Assembly: GCA_009760855.2 (NCBI GenBank)
Contig: WPIO01000033.1
Coordinates: forward strand, 520,001-584,000
DNA from: Cristatella mucedo
Lineage: Eukaryota > Bryozoa > Phylactolaemata > Cristatellidae
Direction: 5' to 3'
Length of the DNA stretch: 64,000 nt
A program made the position numbers and the translations under genes. Under the pieces are notes generated by a model, which worked only from the letters and a program-made list of their open reading frames with translations, was not told where the DNA came from and searched no databases. Positions 9,476-63,168 of the stretch are shown in pieces. The first letter of the stretch is position 1; each line of letters starts with the position of its first letter.

Positions 9476-11143
9476 AATGAAGGTCGGCTGAGTAGAGAAG
9501 GGGCCACGAGATTACTTTCCCCTCAGTCGGCTAATGCTCCGCGCTCAGCTAAATGGCTATTCAACCTGCAGACGTGCTGTCTGGTCGTTTAATGATCCGA
9601 AAACCTTTCACTGATCAAACTTTTCGAAAGTAGTAACTACTAGTAAGATATTAGTAACTCGTTGCAATCTCGCACAGTTCTGGCGACATTTCTCATGTAC
9701 AGGGTCGCTCCAATGACAGAAAAGCATAATGCAACACATTTCAGTATGCTTGCATGCAAATCAGCACCCGTGGCGGCCTCAGCCGTTCGACTCGGCTAAG
9801 CAGATGTCCGATCACGTCGCCTCGAGCCGCACACCTGTGCACGCTCGAAAGAATGCAGCGTATATGGAGCAGATCTACCAGCCTCGTTTATAGAGCGGAA
9901 GCAGGAAGCGGCTTCCGCTCGGCTCGCAACTGCTGCACTAAAGATTGGCCAAGTGCAGGACTAGTGACCAAGACCCGGGTAAGAAATTTCGAGCACCTTA
10001 CCCCATCTAATCGATGACCCAAGAGAATATCAGGATATGTGATCTCTGAAAAAGGCATTTCTTGGTTAGCATGGTTCAGAAAGTGAGCTCCTAAATGGGG
10101 GGCCCGTGTGGAAAAATGATACGTAAGTTATTTCCGGTTAGGAGAGATTCAATACCTGCGTTCTAGAAGAGCTGTTCTCTATGACAGCTTTACACCCAAA
10201 ATCCCAAATTAATCAAATTAATTTTTTTCTTACTAAAGAACTGGAAGAATTATTTGCATCTGAAGAATCAGGCGAGTACACGCGATTTGTGGTGGATTCT
10301 GGTTCTTGGCGAAGGATTACACCGACAAGTTTTCAACTACCGGCTGGTGTTTTCTATATTTGCTATCGGATCATGTCAACTAAAATCATCAAGCCAGAAT
10401 AATAGTGCGCACATACCATACTCAACTTCATAGCATGCGTTTTTTCAAGTCAGAATTAGTTTATTAAAAAATTTTTAATATAGTTATGTAATTCATTAGC
10501 CGGAGGTGCCTGCCCTGCCGGGACCGCGGATGCTACCAGCCACTCGCGGTTCAGGAACAAGAAGCAGGCGGCTTCCGAGCCGGTACTGGCGTCAGAGACA
10601 TCGAGCCGTTGCAATGCCGTTCGTTTCGTGCGCGGACTGCCGAGTTTCGCCAGGCATGCTTCATTGTTTGGCCATTAGCTGCAGAGAGCTGCGACCACGA
10701 AGGGCCTTCGTGGTCGCAGCTCTCTGCAGCTAATGGCCGAATGCGGACCTTCACCGAGCGGTAGCCAGCGGTCAGGGTGTGTAAACGTTCGTACATATTT
10801 ATCTACCTGTATGTTGGTGCATTTACATGATGTACATGCATATAAATTTACTTGCACATCAACATATGTAATTTTGAATGCGAGTTAGTGAGTGAGTCCT
10901 TCTTGTATACACAAGCTGCCGACCTCAAGCTATCATTGTGCTCTTTGGGATATCTATAGTGCCACAGTTACGAGGGCGGTACAGATAAGATGGATATTCT
11001 GACAAAAACATTGGAGCTAATTTATTAATTTGTGTGTGTAGAAATATTACCATGCACTCCCTATATTTAAATTGAATATTTAATTATGGAAAAGCTATAC
11101 GCAGGTTTTTGTTGGTTGCTAATTAACTGCGTGCTTCAACACT
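9476..11143. other. Intergenic, with one unrecognised ORF and a long palindrome
   Basis: The 73-residue frame at 10181-10402 (+) has an acidic, protein-like composition (LTKELEELFASEESGEYTR) but I cannot place it in a family. It has no obvious splice partners. The palindrome at 10670-10738 is listed separately. A short 10-bp inverted repeat (gagcggaagc/gcttccgctc) lies at 9894-9921. Confidence 0.4.
10670..10738. repeat. Perfect 34-bp inverted repeat with 1-nt spacer
   Basis: 10670-10703 and 10705-10738 are exact reverse complements about a single G at 10704 (the centre reads cgaagggccttcg). No coding sequence is affected. Confidence 0.95.
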
Positions 11144-11151
11144 GTTTAGAT
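11144..11151. repeat. Left target-site duplication of the hAT element
   Basis: gtttagat, matched by atttagat at 14057-14064 (7 of 8 identical). The 8-bp length is typical of hAT insertions. Confidence 0.85.
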
Positions 11152-11655
11152 CAGGGGTGTCCAACACGTGGCCCGCGGGCCACAACCCGGCCCGCCGAGG
11201 TCTTCTATGCGGCCCGCAACGTTATCCCATAAATATTTGTCACTCCATGTTTTTCGTTAATTTTTAATCATTACAAACGGCGATATAAGGCGCTGTGATG
11301 TACTTCACGCACGCGTGAAGCGTGAAGGTGTCCGAATGGCTATTTTCGCGTGAAGGTAAAAAAATAGATTTATATTGCTAGCCTTCATGTGAACATTTTG
11401 GCGTGAAGGGGTAATATATTTGTGCTACAGCGGCGCCATTACGATCACATTTATAACGCTTCAGCAAGCGGAATTAACTGCTTCACACTGTGGATAGAAA
11501 AAAAGAGCCGTTTCTCAGCTGCTGCTGCACGAACTGGAATCAGTCAGGTAGATTTTTCAAAAAGCGCGTATTGCTCAACTTACTTACTAATACTAAGATA
11601 TTGCTGTGATAAAATATAAATTAATCAATTCGTAACTGATCTGTTTTTTTATTTC

Positions 11656-13660
11656 ACAGAGGAAAATGGCGGCGAATGTGAATACTAGCAAAAACGAAAA
11701 ATTGACGCAGAAGGAAGACTTTTCAAAGCATCTTGGACTGTAGACTATTTTGTAACGAAACGCTTTGGTAGGATAATGTGCCTAATATGCCAAGAAGCAA
11801 TTGCCGTTGCAAAGGAGTACAATGTTGAGCGACATTTTTCAACAAAGCATGGCGACAGGTACAACAGCCTGACTGGTCAACTTCGAATTGATCGCGTGAA
11901 CTCGTTGAAACAGAGCGTCCTCGGATCGCAGTCATTGTTTACAGCAGTCAGTAGCAAGTCTGAGGCTTCAACCAAAGTAAGTTTTTTAATAGCTGAAGCT
12001 ATAGCTAAGTAGGGGAAAGCATTTTCCGATGGTGAATTTGTTAAGGAATGCCTCAGGCTGTTTACTGAGGTGGTCTGTCCAGAAAAGAAGTCAGAAGTAG
12101 AGAAAGTCAGTCTTTCTCATCAAACGGTTGCGAGAAGCGTTGACGAGCTCGCATCCAACATAGAAGAAAGTCTCACTAAAAGACTTGCTGAATGCGAATT
12201 GTATTCTCTTTTGCTTGACGAAAGCACGGACAATAGCGATACGCTCAACTGTCGGTGTTTGTACGAGGAGTAACAGGAAAGTTTGTCATTATCGAAGAAC
12301 TGTTGGATATATACCACTAACCACATTTGCATGCTGACCCTGTGCATGTCACCCCTAACCGTGTTATTCATTTTGTTTGTTTTTCAAGCATGATTTTACT
12401 TACCATTCAATTGCATTTCTCTTTGCAGCAAATGTAAAGCGCCTAGAAAGAGATTAAGTTCTCTGAGGGCGCTTTATCAAGTACATTATTATTATTATTA
12501 ATATTTTATGTTCAATGAAAGGCACTACAACGGGGAGAAATATTTTGGATCAGGTCAAGAGGGTCTTCACCAGATTTAATCTTCCTGAAACTAAATTGAT
12601 TGGTTTAACCACAGACGGAGCCCCTACAATGACAGGTAGACACAATGGATTTATATCTTTAATGGTAAAATGAGTACCTCACAAAATTGTCAGGCATCAC
12701 TGCATCATCCACCAAGAACAGCTATGTGCAAAGGTCTTGAGCTTGCAACATGTAATGGACAATGTAGTTTCAACAGTCGATGTGATAAGGTCTCGTGCGC
12801 TAAACCACAGACAATTTAAGGCTTTCCTTGAAGAGTTGGGATCAGATCATTGTGATGTTATTTATTTCTGCCAAGTCCGTTGGCTAAGTAGGGCAAAAAC
12901 GTTAGCTAGGTTTTGGTCACTTCGGGACAAAATAAAAATATTTATGACAGAAAAGGGAAAAGATGTTGGCTTCCTCGATGACCAGCAGTGGTTGAATGAT
13001 TTGGCTTTTTTCGTGGACATGACCAAACATCTTGCAGATCTTAATGTCAAACTCCAAGGTAAGGATCAACTGGTCCATAAAATGTGTGAGTGTGTTGTCG
13101 CGTTTGTGCAAAAGCTGCAACTTTTTCGGAAACACTTAGATCAGAAGAAACTGTTACATTTCACAACACTAGCAACAAGATCGCCTGAAACGCTGGCTCA
13201 TATGAAGTACTCCACTCTTGTTAGCAAACTTGTTGATGAATTCGAAGAGAGGTTTTAGGATTTCCAACAACATGCGGATGACATGAACCTGATTAGTAAT
13301 CCATTTAATATCGATCCCTCGGATGCACCTGATGAATTTCAACTCGAACTAATCGACATTCATAATGACAGCAATTCAAAAACTGCTTGTGATCAGCATG
13401 ACCTTGTTACCTTTTACAAGCAGTATGTTTCATCAGAGTCTTTTCCTAACCTAGCCAAACATGCTCGCAGGTATATTGCACTTTTTGGCAACACATATTG
13501 CTATGAACAGCTTTTTTCCAGACTGAAAAATGTGAAAAAAAAGACTCGATCCATTCTCAACGATGAACATTTATCAGGAATCCTTAGAATTGCCACATCC
13601 ACTGTTGCAGCAGATGTCGACTTTTTATGCAAACAGAAACAATGCCAAATATCTCATTGA
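11656..13660 (+). pseudogene. hAT transposase pseudogene (BED finger to hATC dimerisation domain)
   Basis: Transposase remnants in several + frames. MAANVNTSK... starts near 11666. A BED-type finger (MCLICQEAIAV...VERHFSTKH, C-x2-C...H-x4-H) lies at 11776-11850. NIEESLTKRLAECELYSLLLDESTDNSD follows at about 12157-12240, containing the DES catalytic-core start of hAT enzymes. The core continues after the LINE insertion (GRNILDQVKR... LTTDGAPTMTG, HCIIHQEQLC, LNHRQFKAFLEEL, VRWLSRAKTL) and ends with hATC (YCYEQLFSRLKNVKKKTRS, DEHLSGILRIAT) at 13283-13660. Disruptions seen: a frameshift near 11700-11750, TAG at 12010, a frameshift near 12240, the LINE at about 12314-12505, a stop at 12671 (TGA), and TAG at 13256. 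It is a pseudogene, not a host gene. Confidence 0.92.
12314..12505 (+). mobile_element. LINE-A 3' fragment nested in the hAT transposase
   Basis: From ccactaaccacatttgcatg through the perfect AAAGCGCC/GGCGCTTT hairpin to an ATT tail, this is nearly identical to 40191-40383. It splits the transposase between EELLDIY and SMKGTTTGR, so it inserted after the hAT did. Confidence 0.9.
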
Positions 13661-14089
13661 TGCCTACAGTGCAGAAGACATTGAATACCTGCGGCATTTA
13701 ATTAATCCGAAGACATTAATATTATGTGAGTCCTTGTCATGTAATTTTGTAAGTTTTATAAGTTTCAGTCTTCATGTTATTAAAATAAAAATCCAAAAGT
13801 AAAAGATTGGCCATAATATCTATCGAATTATTTTCCAGGACACATGATTATTTTTTTATTATTTATTATTTTTAATTATAATTATGCTAAACAATACTAT
13901 TGTATTGCGGTTTATTTATTAAGAATAATAGTAATAGTCATACTAAATTGTGATCTTATTTTCTGATGCGGTCAACTTCGCCAATTGACATGTGGCCTCC
14001 GGACCTTTTAAATTTTTGAAATGTGGCCCCCAACGCAAAAAGGTTGGACACCCCTGATTTAGATTATCGCTCAGCGGGAACGAAGAAGT

Positions 14090-14357
14090 ATAATAAAAAT
14101 AATAATAGTAGATGTGACATAGCTCCCTCGGAGAACTCAATCTCTTTCTAGGCACTCTACATCAGCTGCAAAGGAAGCAAGATCGAATGGTTAGTGGAAG
14201 CATGCCCAATAAACAACAATAGTAGCATAGTTAGGGGTGACACGCACATGGTCAGCAGGAAGTATGGTTAGTGGCAGTATGCACAGTGTCAGTACGCATA
14301 ATCACGTAAAGGTCAAATCACAAGGACCCACGAAAAGCTGTGATAAGTAGATGTGTT
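14090..14357 (-). mobile_element. LINE-A 5'-truncated copy
   Basis: Preceded by an AATAATA tail (14094-14109). Hairpin region ctcaatctctttctaggcac, then the gcatgcccaataaacaac and cagtgtcagtacgcataa segments shared with 7562 and 54378. It lies 26 bp past the hAT target duplication. Confidence 0.75.
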
Positions 14358-15264
14358 ATATATTTAATACATATATATATGTATGTGTGCGTGAGTGCGT
14401 GCGTGTGTGTAAATAAGAGCAGCTCACCGCCTGTGAACTCACTTCGTAGACGGGTATATTAAAAGTCTATTATATGCCACTCCTGGGAGTACCTGTAGCG
14501 GAAGTCAATGCTGCATCACTTTGTCGTGTGACGTAAGTGTGCCATCTTGCTGCGTGACGTAAGTGCGTGACGGGCGTCACGGACGGAATTTCTCGCTTTG
14601 ATTAATAGGGATAGCGCATGACTTCTGACAAGGACTAATTGATTGCGAATGCCGAAAACGAACGACATGGTAGATGCATTCCCAGTATGTGCTCGTACAG
14701 AGGTCGTGCCAGGCAGGTACTAGCCTCGCCATTACTCACCTAGCAAATTGATAGCGAAGTCGACTTTTCATGAATGCAGCTTGGCTAATTTTTACCAAGG
14801 AACTTCAAAGTTCAGAAATATGCGACGGCTTCTATTCTCGACGACTGTACTATATCCTTCGTCTATGCAAAAACTCGGCTCCAGAAATCTTGGGCTGGGC
14901 TTCGGGAGGTATGCGTGTACAATTTTGAACTGTGAAGAACTGGGATCATACAAACTCCTTCAGACAATATGCAGAGAGCATGATAAATTATTTAGCTGTA
15001 CGTTTGGCTCGTTTTGAGCGGTAGACCATTCATCTGGCGAGTTTGCTCTTGCTTGCAGATAGCCTGCTCCTGGTTTGAGCGGCACGCGTGATAGTGTTCA
15101 CAGAAAAAATACAGTTCTGACATTGCGTTTGTACTCCACAAAACCGCAATTTCGCAGCTGCTTTACTATGAGAACGACGCAGGCACCGCTGCGCGTGTCA
15201 ACACCAAGCTCTCGACACTCACTCTGCGACCTTGAGCGGTCATGTGAATGTATAAAATGTATAT

Positions 15265-15268
<4 letters not shown>
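14358..15268. other. Intergenic, no gene recognised
   Basis: Contains a short ATAT/GTGT stretch at about 14360-14410 and a gtgacgtaagtg motif repeated at about 14528-14570. The open frames are not recognisable. Confidence 0.4.

Positions 15269-15335
<67 letters not shown>
15269..15335. repeat. (AT)n microsatellite
   Basis: About 66 bp of pure AT dinucleotide, directly at the 3' end of the minus-strand SINE-B copy that follows. Confidence 0.98.
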
Positions 15336-15337
<2 letters not shown>

Positions 15338-15480
15338 CCATATGTATTGCACCCTGAGAGAACCTAATCTCTATTCAGGCGCATTACATCGGTCACATGG
15401 CTCGAGCCCACGACCACGGCCACCAAATACATTAACCTTAACCTTGGTCGGGGCGAGCACCTTAACCAATGTGCCAAATC
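15336..15480 (-). mobile_element. SINE-B (tRNA-derived) copy
   Basis: Reading the minus strand: an A-box region (tggcacattggttaaggtgc), a B box within gtcgtgggctcgagcc, then the hairpin region (stem TGCGCC/GGGTGCA with one G.T pair, inner agagattaggttctct) and an AT tail that merges with the microsatellite. Confidence 0.8.
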
Positions 15481-16895
15481 AGCAGGGCAATCACATTGCC
15501 CCAACGACGGCATTCTGCGATTACTATCAAGAACTTCGTCGTATAGGGAAGCATGGGACCTTGAAGTTAGGGCTTGTAGCGATATATTGGGAAAGTGAGT
15601 GTGTAGGCAAAGAACTACGCTGCCAATCATGGCTCGTGAAAATAAGAAAGATGTTGTTTCTGAGATGGAAGCGGCATTTTAAAATAAACCATCACAAATC
15701 GGTCGGGCTTACATGCTCGATAAAGCGTGCATGAGGAATCAATATAATCGATCAATTTCTTGCAACCGACTACTTTTTCATAATGATTGACAAAATGTGC
15801 GTGTCTGTGTGTGTCTGTGTGTGTGTTTGTGTGTGTGCGCGCGCGCGCGGGCGCGCACGGGCGTGTGTGTGTGTGTGTAAATGCTCGCATGCGGAAAATG
15901 TTTGCCCCGCTTCTAAGGAGCTGTTAGTTGTCGAAATTCTGCTGTGAAACGTTTACCTCGCGACTGCTCTCTAGAGATACTAAAGCGTCACTTGCTCTTG
16001 AACTGAGGTTGGTCTATTTTGTTTGCTTAAGTCATCGACTATTCTTGGAAACCTTAAAGCCTCAAACGAGATTTCTGTGCTCATCCTCACCCGACGCGAT
16101 TCAGCAGATGCACTGGATTCCACGCATTGCCAACGGTATTCGCGCACAGCACGGTCAGAGCCGAAGCTGTACCCTGCCACGATCGTCAGTCTGCAGGGAG
16201 CCATTCGAGTGTTCGGGCTCTCTCGGTGGCAATTTCGTGGAGCGGTAATAGTCACCCTATGATATAAATCGAGGGATGAGCTGGCTCTTAGAAGGCTATC
16301 GGAAGACAGCAAGGTACGAGCTTCTGCTCACGTTGTAGACAGGTGCAGATGCGTACGAGCTGGCACTCGTATCTTTTTGCATATAAACCAGATCAAACAA
16401 AAATCATATCAGTCAACCATGCTTGTTTCCGTGAGCGGGTTATAAGTATTGCAGCCTTACGACACACCTAGGCGATTTGAACGGACACATTGCTGACAGG
16501 AAAATACCACATTAAAGACTACGCCGTTCAAGGCGCTTCAATCACTAAAGCAAATTTTGCTTGGAATGCATATGTTTTTAGTAGAGACCAATGTTCAGAT
16601 AACTGCTCATGAGTTAAGCATTCTGAAAGCTGATTGTATAATATTATCACAACAGGCATGACTATAGTTTTGACTCGTGGCCGCGAAAGATCGTGTGGTT
16701 CTGAAACTATGTACAGTCCTGAAAGAGGATTCTAGCCTTAACGCAAACTAATATTTTTGCTCGTAACATGCCAAAATAAAAAATACTGGCCCGTCGTGAA
16801 AGGAAAACTTGTCAAAAAGTTGATTAAATTACATTAAGTATCAGAAACCGCAAGCGGGCTGAGATCTTAAAAGAGAGAGAAACTGCAGAGAAGGA
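15481..16895. other. Intergenic, no gene recognised
   Basis: Includes an imperfect (TG)n/(CG)n run at about 15798-15880. The open frames (for example 15928-16248) are not recognisable. Confidence 0.4.
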
Positions 16896-17500
16896 TGATA
16901 ATAATAATAATAATTAATCCTTCTTATTGCACCCCAAGAGAACCAATTCCCTAATTAGGCACTTTAAAACTCGCTTCGCGTAAGCAATAACCAAGGTTTT
17001 ATACATACATGGTATCACACTTAAATAAGCATGCAAACATCATATTCAGACGACAGGCAAGCAAAAGCATGCCTCCAGAACACACTCCAGACCTCCGATT
17101 AGAATGACCCCTGGTTGGTGCCGTGTACTAAATCAAGAATAGTCAAGAATGCAAAGCACGTAGGAACAAGAAAGACAAGTCCACAAAGGTGCGCGGAAAT
17201 CTGGGCTGAGCAGTTGCGTCTTCGGCTGATACTTAATGGATGCCAAGTCATTGCAGGGGGTGAAAGTAGCTAGAAGCCGAAAGTTCCGGACTTTTGATAC
17301 GAGCGATCTGAAGGTTCGATAAGCTAAAAAATTTCGCTTAGTGCGATGAACGGCAAAACGACTGGAAGACGATGACTTGGCAGTCCGGTCCAAATTCATG
17401 CATTGGCGGCATCTGTAGGGACATCCATCTACCACAAACTGCCGCCAGCTGTTGGGCGGGTTCGGAACGAACAATGGCCCAACTGTGCAAAAAAGAACGC
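16896..17500 (-). mobile_element. LINE-B (CR1-like) degenerate copy
   Basis: A TAA tail at 16897-16915 is followed by a degraded hairpin (aattccctaattaggcactt). The minus strand further in encodes FRSLVSKVRNFRLLATF and CNDLASIKYQPKTQLL, which match the layout of the reverse transcriptase C-terminal tail (RAFSSYAP..., DLTTFKRNLKTYLF). Confidence 0.55.
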
Positions 17501-17869
17501 TTGCATGGAATATAAGGGCTGCCGAAGGCGTACAACGAGAGGGGAGGGCTAGATCCCTCGACACCGGCAGCCGTCTAGTGTGTGTGTAGACTGGGCTTGG
17601 CCGGCGTGGTTGGGAATAACGGTTTTGGTGTTGGACCCAGCAGGGTTGGTGCTCGGTCGCGCTACCCAGCCCGACGACAGGCCGTGTGGAGGGCTGTCAC
17701 ACTCGTGCAAGCGAATGAAGCGACAGAGTGACCCAATGCGACGGCTCTAATCGTTCAGGCCACCGACAGCTCGTTATCCGCGAGTCACCTCAGTCGGCCG
17801 ACCGCCGCCGCTCAGATTTGTTGCTTCACGATCGGAGACTAACCACTCCGGACTAAGGCCATTACAGTA
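17501..17869. other. Intergenic, no gene recognised
   Basis: No coding or repeat family recognised. Moderately GC-rich. Confidence 0.4.
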
Positions 17870-18041
17870 AAGGCTACAGCTTAGCTGACTCAACAGCTTC
17901 ATTTAAAAAGCGGAAGAAGAGCCGTAACGGCTATCACCAGTGCCTGCAGTCGGCAATAAAGGATCGCCCACTGCAGGACTCGAGCCCACAATCTGGGTAG
18001 TTGACAGCGAGCACCTTACCCTCACGCTTAGGCTCAGGGGT
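17870..18041 (-). mobile_element. SINE-A (tRNA-derived) copy
   Basis: Minus strand: A-box-like taagcgtgagggtaaggtgc, B box in gggctcgagtcctgc, then the family body gggcgatcctttattgcc, and the 3' end gctgttgagtcagc. It matches copies at 34568, 55313, 62994 and 63592. Confidence 0.8.
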
Positions 18042-18412
18042 CAATGTCTTAACGGTTAGTGTCATCACTCATTATATACGTTGAGATACGCAATTCGAAA
18101 CTCGATGGTGGTAAGATTTCTCCCCCCCCCTCCCCATTGACGTCAGCCATAATTGGTTGATTTGCAATACCAGTGCGACAGTTGGGACGAGAGGTAAACG
18201 GAAAAGCGGCTCCAAAAAATACCGTAACCAGATCAGGCGACGAGAGCATCGCATCCTTAGCAGGAAGCCGGGCAATCATAACAAGCGTTTTCTAGGGTCC
18301 TCCTTTTTTAGGGCCCATTCTTCTTCGCCTTGACCTGCGCCTCGGAGAGAATGCGACTATAAAACTTCTCACGCTTGTATCTAAAAATAATTAAAACAAA
18401 TACATCACTCAT
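18042..18412. other. Intergenic, no gene recognised
   Basis: Contains a C-run with one T at 18122-18134. Nothing else is recognised. Confidence 0.4.
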
Positions 18413-18537
18413 CTATACAGCGCCCTAAGAGAACTTGATCTCTTTTCAGGCGCTTCGCATATGCAACAGGGCCCGAGCCCAAGAACTCGGCCAGACCTTG
18501 GTTGGGAAGACCACCTTAACCGCTGGGCTAAACTTGG
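18413..18537 (-). mobile_element. SINE-B copy
   Basis: Minus strand: gcccagcggttaaggtgg (A box), a B-box region around cttgggctcgggccc, and a fully paired AGCGCC/GGCGCT hairpin with inner agagatcaagttctct. Confidence 0.75.
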
Positions 18538-19650
18538 GGCAAGTGAACCTGACCGCACGTTCGAGGGCAACGAGGGGGTTGAGCAGTCTACAATTCCGCC
18601 TTCATGCGAAGGTGGTGAGAAGCGTGAGCTACCCGTACTTCCACGCGACAGCAATCTTGGACCGTGCTGCGGCAGTAAAGGCAGAGCATTGGACCTGGTA
18701 GGATGTGTTTCGGTAATGCGTCAAAAACTGTTCGATCGCATAAAAATGCAATACGCATGCACACACAGAGGTACGTTTAAAGTCTTTAAAACGTGGCCTG
18801 TCGCAGCTGCTATAAGTATTAAGTTTTCAACCTGACAAGGAAATCAACTTATTTGCTAACCCTGCAGTACGAAAACTTGATAATCATATGCGAATACAAA
18901 ATTTCAATAATCTGACATACTAAAAATCCCACTACTACTCACCGTAGCTAGCCTTAGCAGAAGTTAGAATCAGATGGAAAGCTATATTGTCTTACTCTGA
19001 GTTCGTCTCGCGACTAGCTAGCACGTGGACGCACATGCACCTCCTCGCTACTGCGAAATTGCCCCGAAAACTCCGGAAGTATGCATTCATTGCCTTGGAG
19101 CCGCTAGGGTTAACAGACGTCTGCACATGCACATCAGCAGGCGTGCCTGTCTGCCCGTGCTCCAGCGTATTTGCTGCTGCTAAGAGTAGCGAAGCTTTGA
19201 AGATGTCGTATAAGCTACTTGGCCTGTGTTTATGCCCACTGTTCCAGCCGATGTCAATGACGTGTGTGAGACGTACTTCTTGTAGCAATTCTACACGGTT
19301 AGTCTAGTCTTCATCTAAGTCTCACCGCCCTACAGTTTGTTCCACTTAAGTGCCACCGCCAGAGTGGCCAATGGAAAACTGCACTCGTTAGACAGATAGA
19401 AAATGGCCCTCTGCATTGCATCTCTACGAATTTTAACCTTTCACGACTGCCGTTATCGCCGGCCGCCTTACAATCTGTTTTCCAAACGAAGAGCTCGAAC
19501 TTCCTCATTAACAGGCGCTCTCGTCGCGGAACGCTCCGTCCGAACGCTTTCGCCGGTCGAGTCGTCCACCTGCTGTTCAAAGCAGCGAGCCCTTGGCGGC
19601 TCCTAAGATTGACCGTTTGCTCAGTCTTGGCCAAGAAGTAGAACCATGTA
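18538..19650. other. Intergenic, no gene recognised
   Basis: No gene or repeat family recognised. GC content rises toward the RIM start. Confidence 0.4.
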
Positions 19651-20370
19651 TAGTTACTGATTATTCGTCAAGTCTTCCCTAAATCTAGGACCTTCCCCCA
19701 GTCTTGGCGACGCATTCGCCGAAGACTCGAGTAGGGCAGGAGGAGGGAAGGAACACGTTTCGCTGTGTACACGCGGGCCTAAGTCCCCCGAGTGCAGCCG
19801 TGCTGCGGCTGCTGGCTCCGAGCCGTTTCTCTGTCTTGCTTGAGCTGCTCCGCGAGTCGCGACCCACCACTTCGGCCCACCGCCTGTAGTAAAACTCATC
19901 TTGACCTCTGCACCGGGCTTCGTCGCCAATCAGCCCGACACGTTGGAGCTGCTTGCAGCCAGGCAGTCTAGGGACGATGGCGACGATGCAGAGATCCCAC
20001 GGGTGGCTAGGCGCCACCTCGCACACGTTGGTCACCGCCTGGCGAGGAGAGCGAGACGGAGGCGGCGGCTAGCGCCGGTGCGGGATCCCCAGTCGCGTTC
20101 GGTCTCCCCTTCCGTGCTGGCCTCTCGCAGGCCGATGGCCGTCGGCACGGCTTCTCTGAATTCGTGCATGCGTGCCATCTTCAAGGATGCGCAACGATCG
20201 ACTGCAGTGGCGACGCGAGTATTTGCACCGTCACAGCGCAGCAGGGCTGCGTCAATCGGAGGCAGAGCGAACGATCGATAGTGTTTTGCGGCAACGCACG
20301 CCCGCCCGCATAAGAACGGCGGCGGGTGGCAGCGGTGCTCCCGGGCGGTGGCGGACTGCGACCGTCAGAC
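19651..20370 (+). promoter_or_regulatory. RIM: CpG-rich 5' flank / presumed promoter and 5' UTR of RIM
   Basis: GC- and CpG-rich sequence directly upstream of the RIM start codon, with no TATA box that I can support. Open frames on both strands are compositional. It may include non-coding first-exon sequence. The transcription start cannot be read from sequence alone. Confidence 0.4.
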
Positions 20371-61899
<41,529 letters not shown>

Positions 61900-62993
61900 G
61901 TAAATACCACTTTTATCGGTCATGCAATGCTGTTGCTTGTAGTGATGCAAGTGAATTACTCCATTATTTAGTGCCACAACTTCCTCTCTGCAGGGAGTCA
62001 GGGTGCATGCAGGCGTCTTGGAGTTTGTCAAGCCACAAAAGACACCCAAAATGCATGATGCTAAGATGTATGCATGGGTACTTTGTTACATTATGCATTA
62101 TACATTATCTATACTCTGGGCCATAAATATGCATGCACCCTGAGAGAGGCCGTAGTCCGTGCTGTTGGAGCTTCCAGTAGCTAAGCCACCGATGAGCAAC
62201 ATCCTTAGCAATGGAAATGATGGACTGCACCCTATGGAGATATGCTTGTAAGCATGCTTATAATGAGGCATGACGTGCATACAGAAATAGTCTAGATCGA
62301 CCAATTGCAAGGCATCAATCTGCTATGTTTAGTAGATCTCAGAACTGTGTGAGAATCGAGCTTTGAAGAAGATTGGATGAAGAGAGTTTTTTCAACGCAA
62401 GAGCATGTGAGAAATGCCCACGACATGTCGGCCTACTTTATGACCCCTTTCTGGTCCTTCTGGTGCCGACTGGTGAGGTTGCAGCATGCCCAAGGCCAAG
62501 GATTCATACTGTTACTTTGCTTAAGGCGTCGGGCGAGTCCTTCACCGAACAGAGCGTTAGAGCCAGCAAGAAGAGGAGCTCGCAGGCTTGCATGGGAAGT
62601 CGTGCATGATTGGAATGAGGGAAGCTTGTGTCAGGTACAATCTGGCTTGGCACACTAGGAAAAGCAGTCCATGGCCAAGCTTCTGCTTCGAAGGCCTCCA
62701 GGACAAGACCTTTAGCCTCAAGGACCGGCTGCTGAAGATGGCTGCACTGCATGATAGGAAGGCAAACGCAGCCAATCTAGTTCAGCCACTGGAAAGCCGC
62801 CGCCGGGACCAAAATTTCAGGAAAACTGCATGCCGTCGACTTGTGATGGAGAAAAATATTTCTGTCGTGGGGCTAAGAAAGCCCCCCCCCCTGGCTGAGT
62901 AAGTAGGAAAAATCTGTAAGGCTGGTAGAGGCCAAACGCCTGCCCCTGTTAACACACCTGTTGGAAGTGACATGGGTAGGCTGGTGAAAGCTA
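61900..62993 (+). other. RIM: Presumed RIM intron, no exon placed
   Basis: A good acceptor (ttcctctctgcag) at 61993 is in phase but has no convincing donor or family-like peptide. The open frame at 62588-62902 (lysine/arginine-rich) is unrecognised. C-run at 62881-62891. Confidence 0.45.
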
Positions 62994-63168
62994 GTGAAAT
63001 GTTAGCTAGTTTGACTGCCTCATTTATTAAGAGGCAGGAGAGCTTTAATAACTATCACCACTGCTTGCAGTGGACAATGAAGGATCGCCCAGTGCAGGAC
63101 TCGAACCCACGACAGAAGGGTCCTGAAGACCAAGCACCTTTCCTCCTGGGCTAAGACCCGGTGGCCAG
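62994..63168 (-). mobile_element. SINE-A copy
   Basis: Minus strand: cttagcccaggaggaaaggt (A-box region), gtcgtgggttcgagtcctgc (B box), gggcgatccttcattgtcca body, and gaggcagtcaaactagc 3' end. Confidence 0.8.

Larger units (their letters stand above)
11152..14056 (+). mobile_element. hAT-Charlie-like DNA transposon, decayed
   Basis: The element is bounded by 14-bp terminal inverted repeats (caggggtgtccaac at 11152-11165 and its exact complement at 14043-14056) and an 8-bp target duplication. Its 2905 bp include a LINE-A insertion of about 190 bp. Subterminal gtggcccg/gtggcc motifs occur at both ends. The transposase is related to the hAT proteins that gave rise to GTF2IRD2/ZBED5-like host genes. 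It is interrupted by stops, frameshifts and the LINE, so the copy cannot make a full enzyme. The ends look intact enough for mobilisation in trans. Confidence 0.93.

Noticed and set aside
11776-13660. A domesticated ZBED/GTF2IRD2-like host gene
   Set aside because: Terminal inverted repeats, a target duplication, in-frame stops, frameshifts and an inserted LINE show an inactive transposon copy.
61994-62040. RIM exon after 61899
   Set aside because: The acceptor is good and phase fits, but no donor or family-like peptide follows before a stop.
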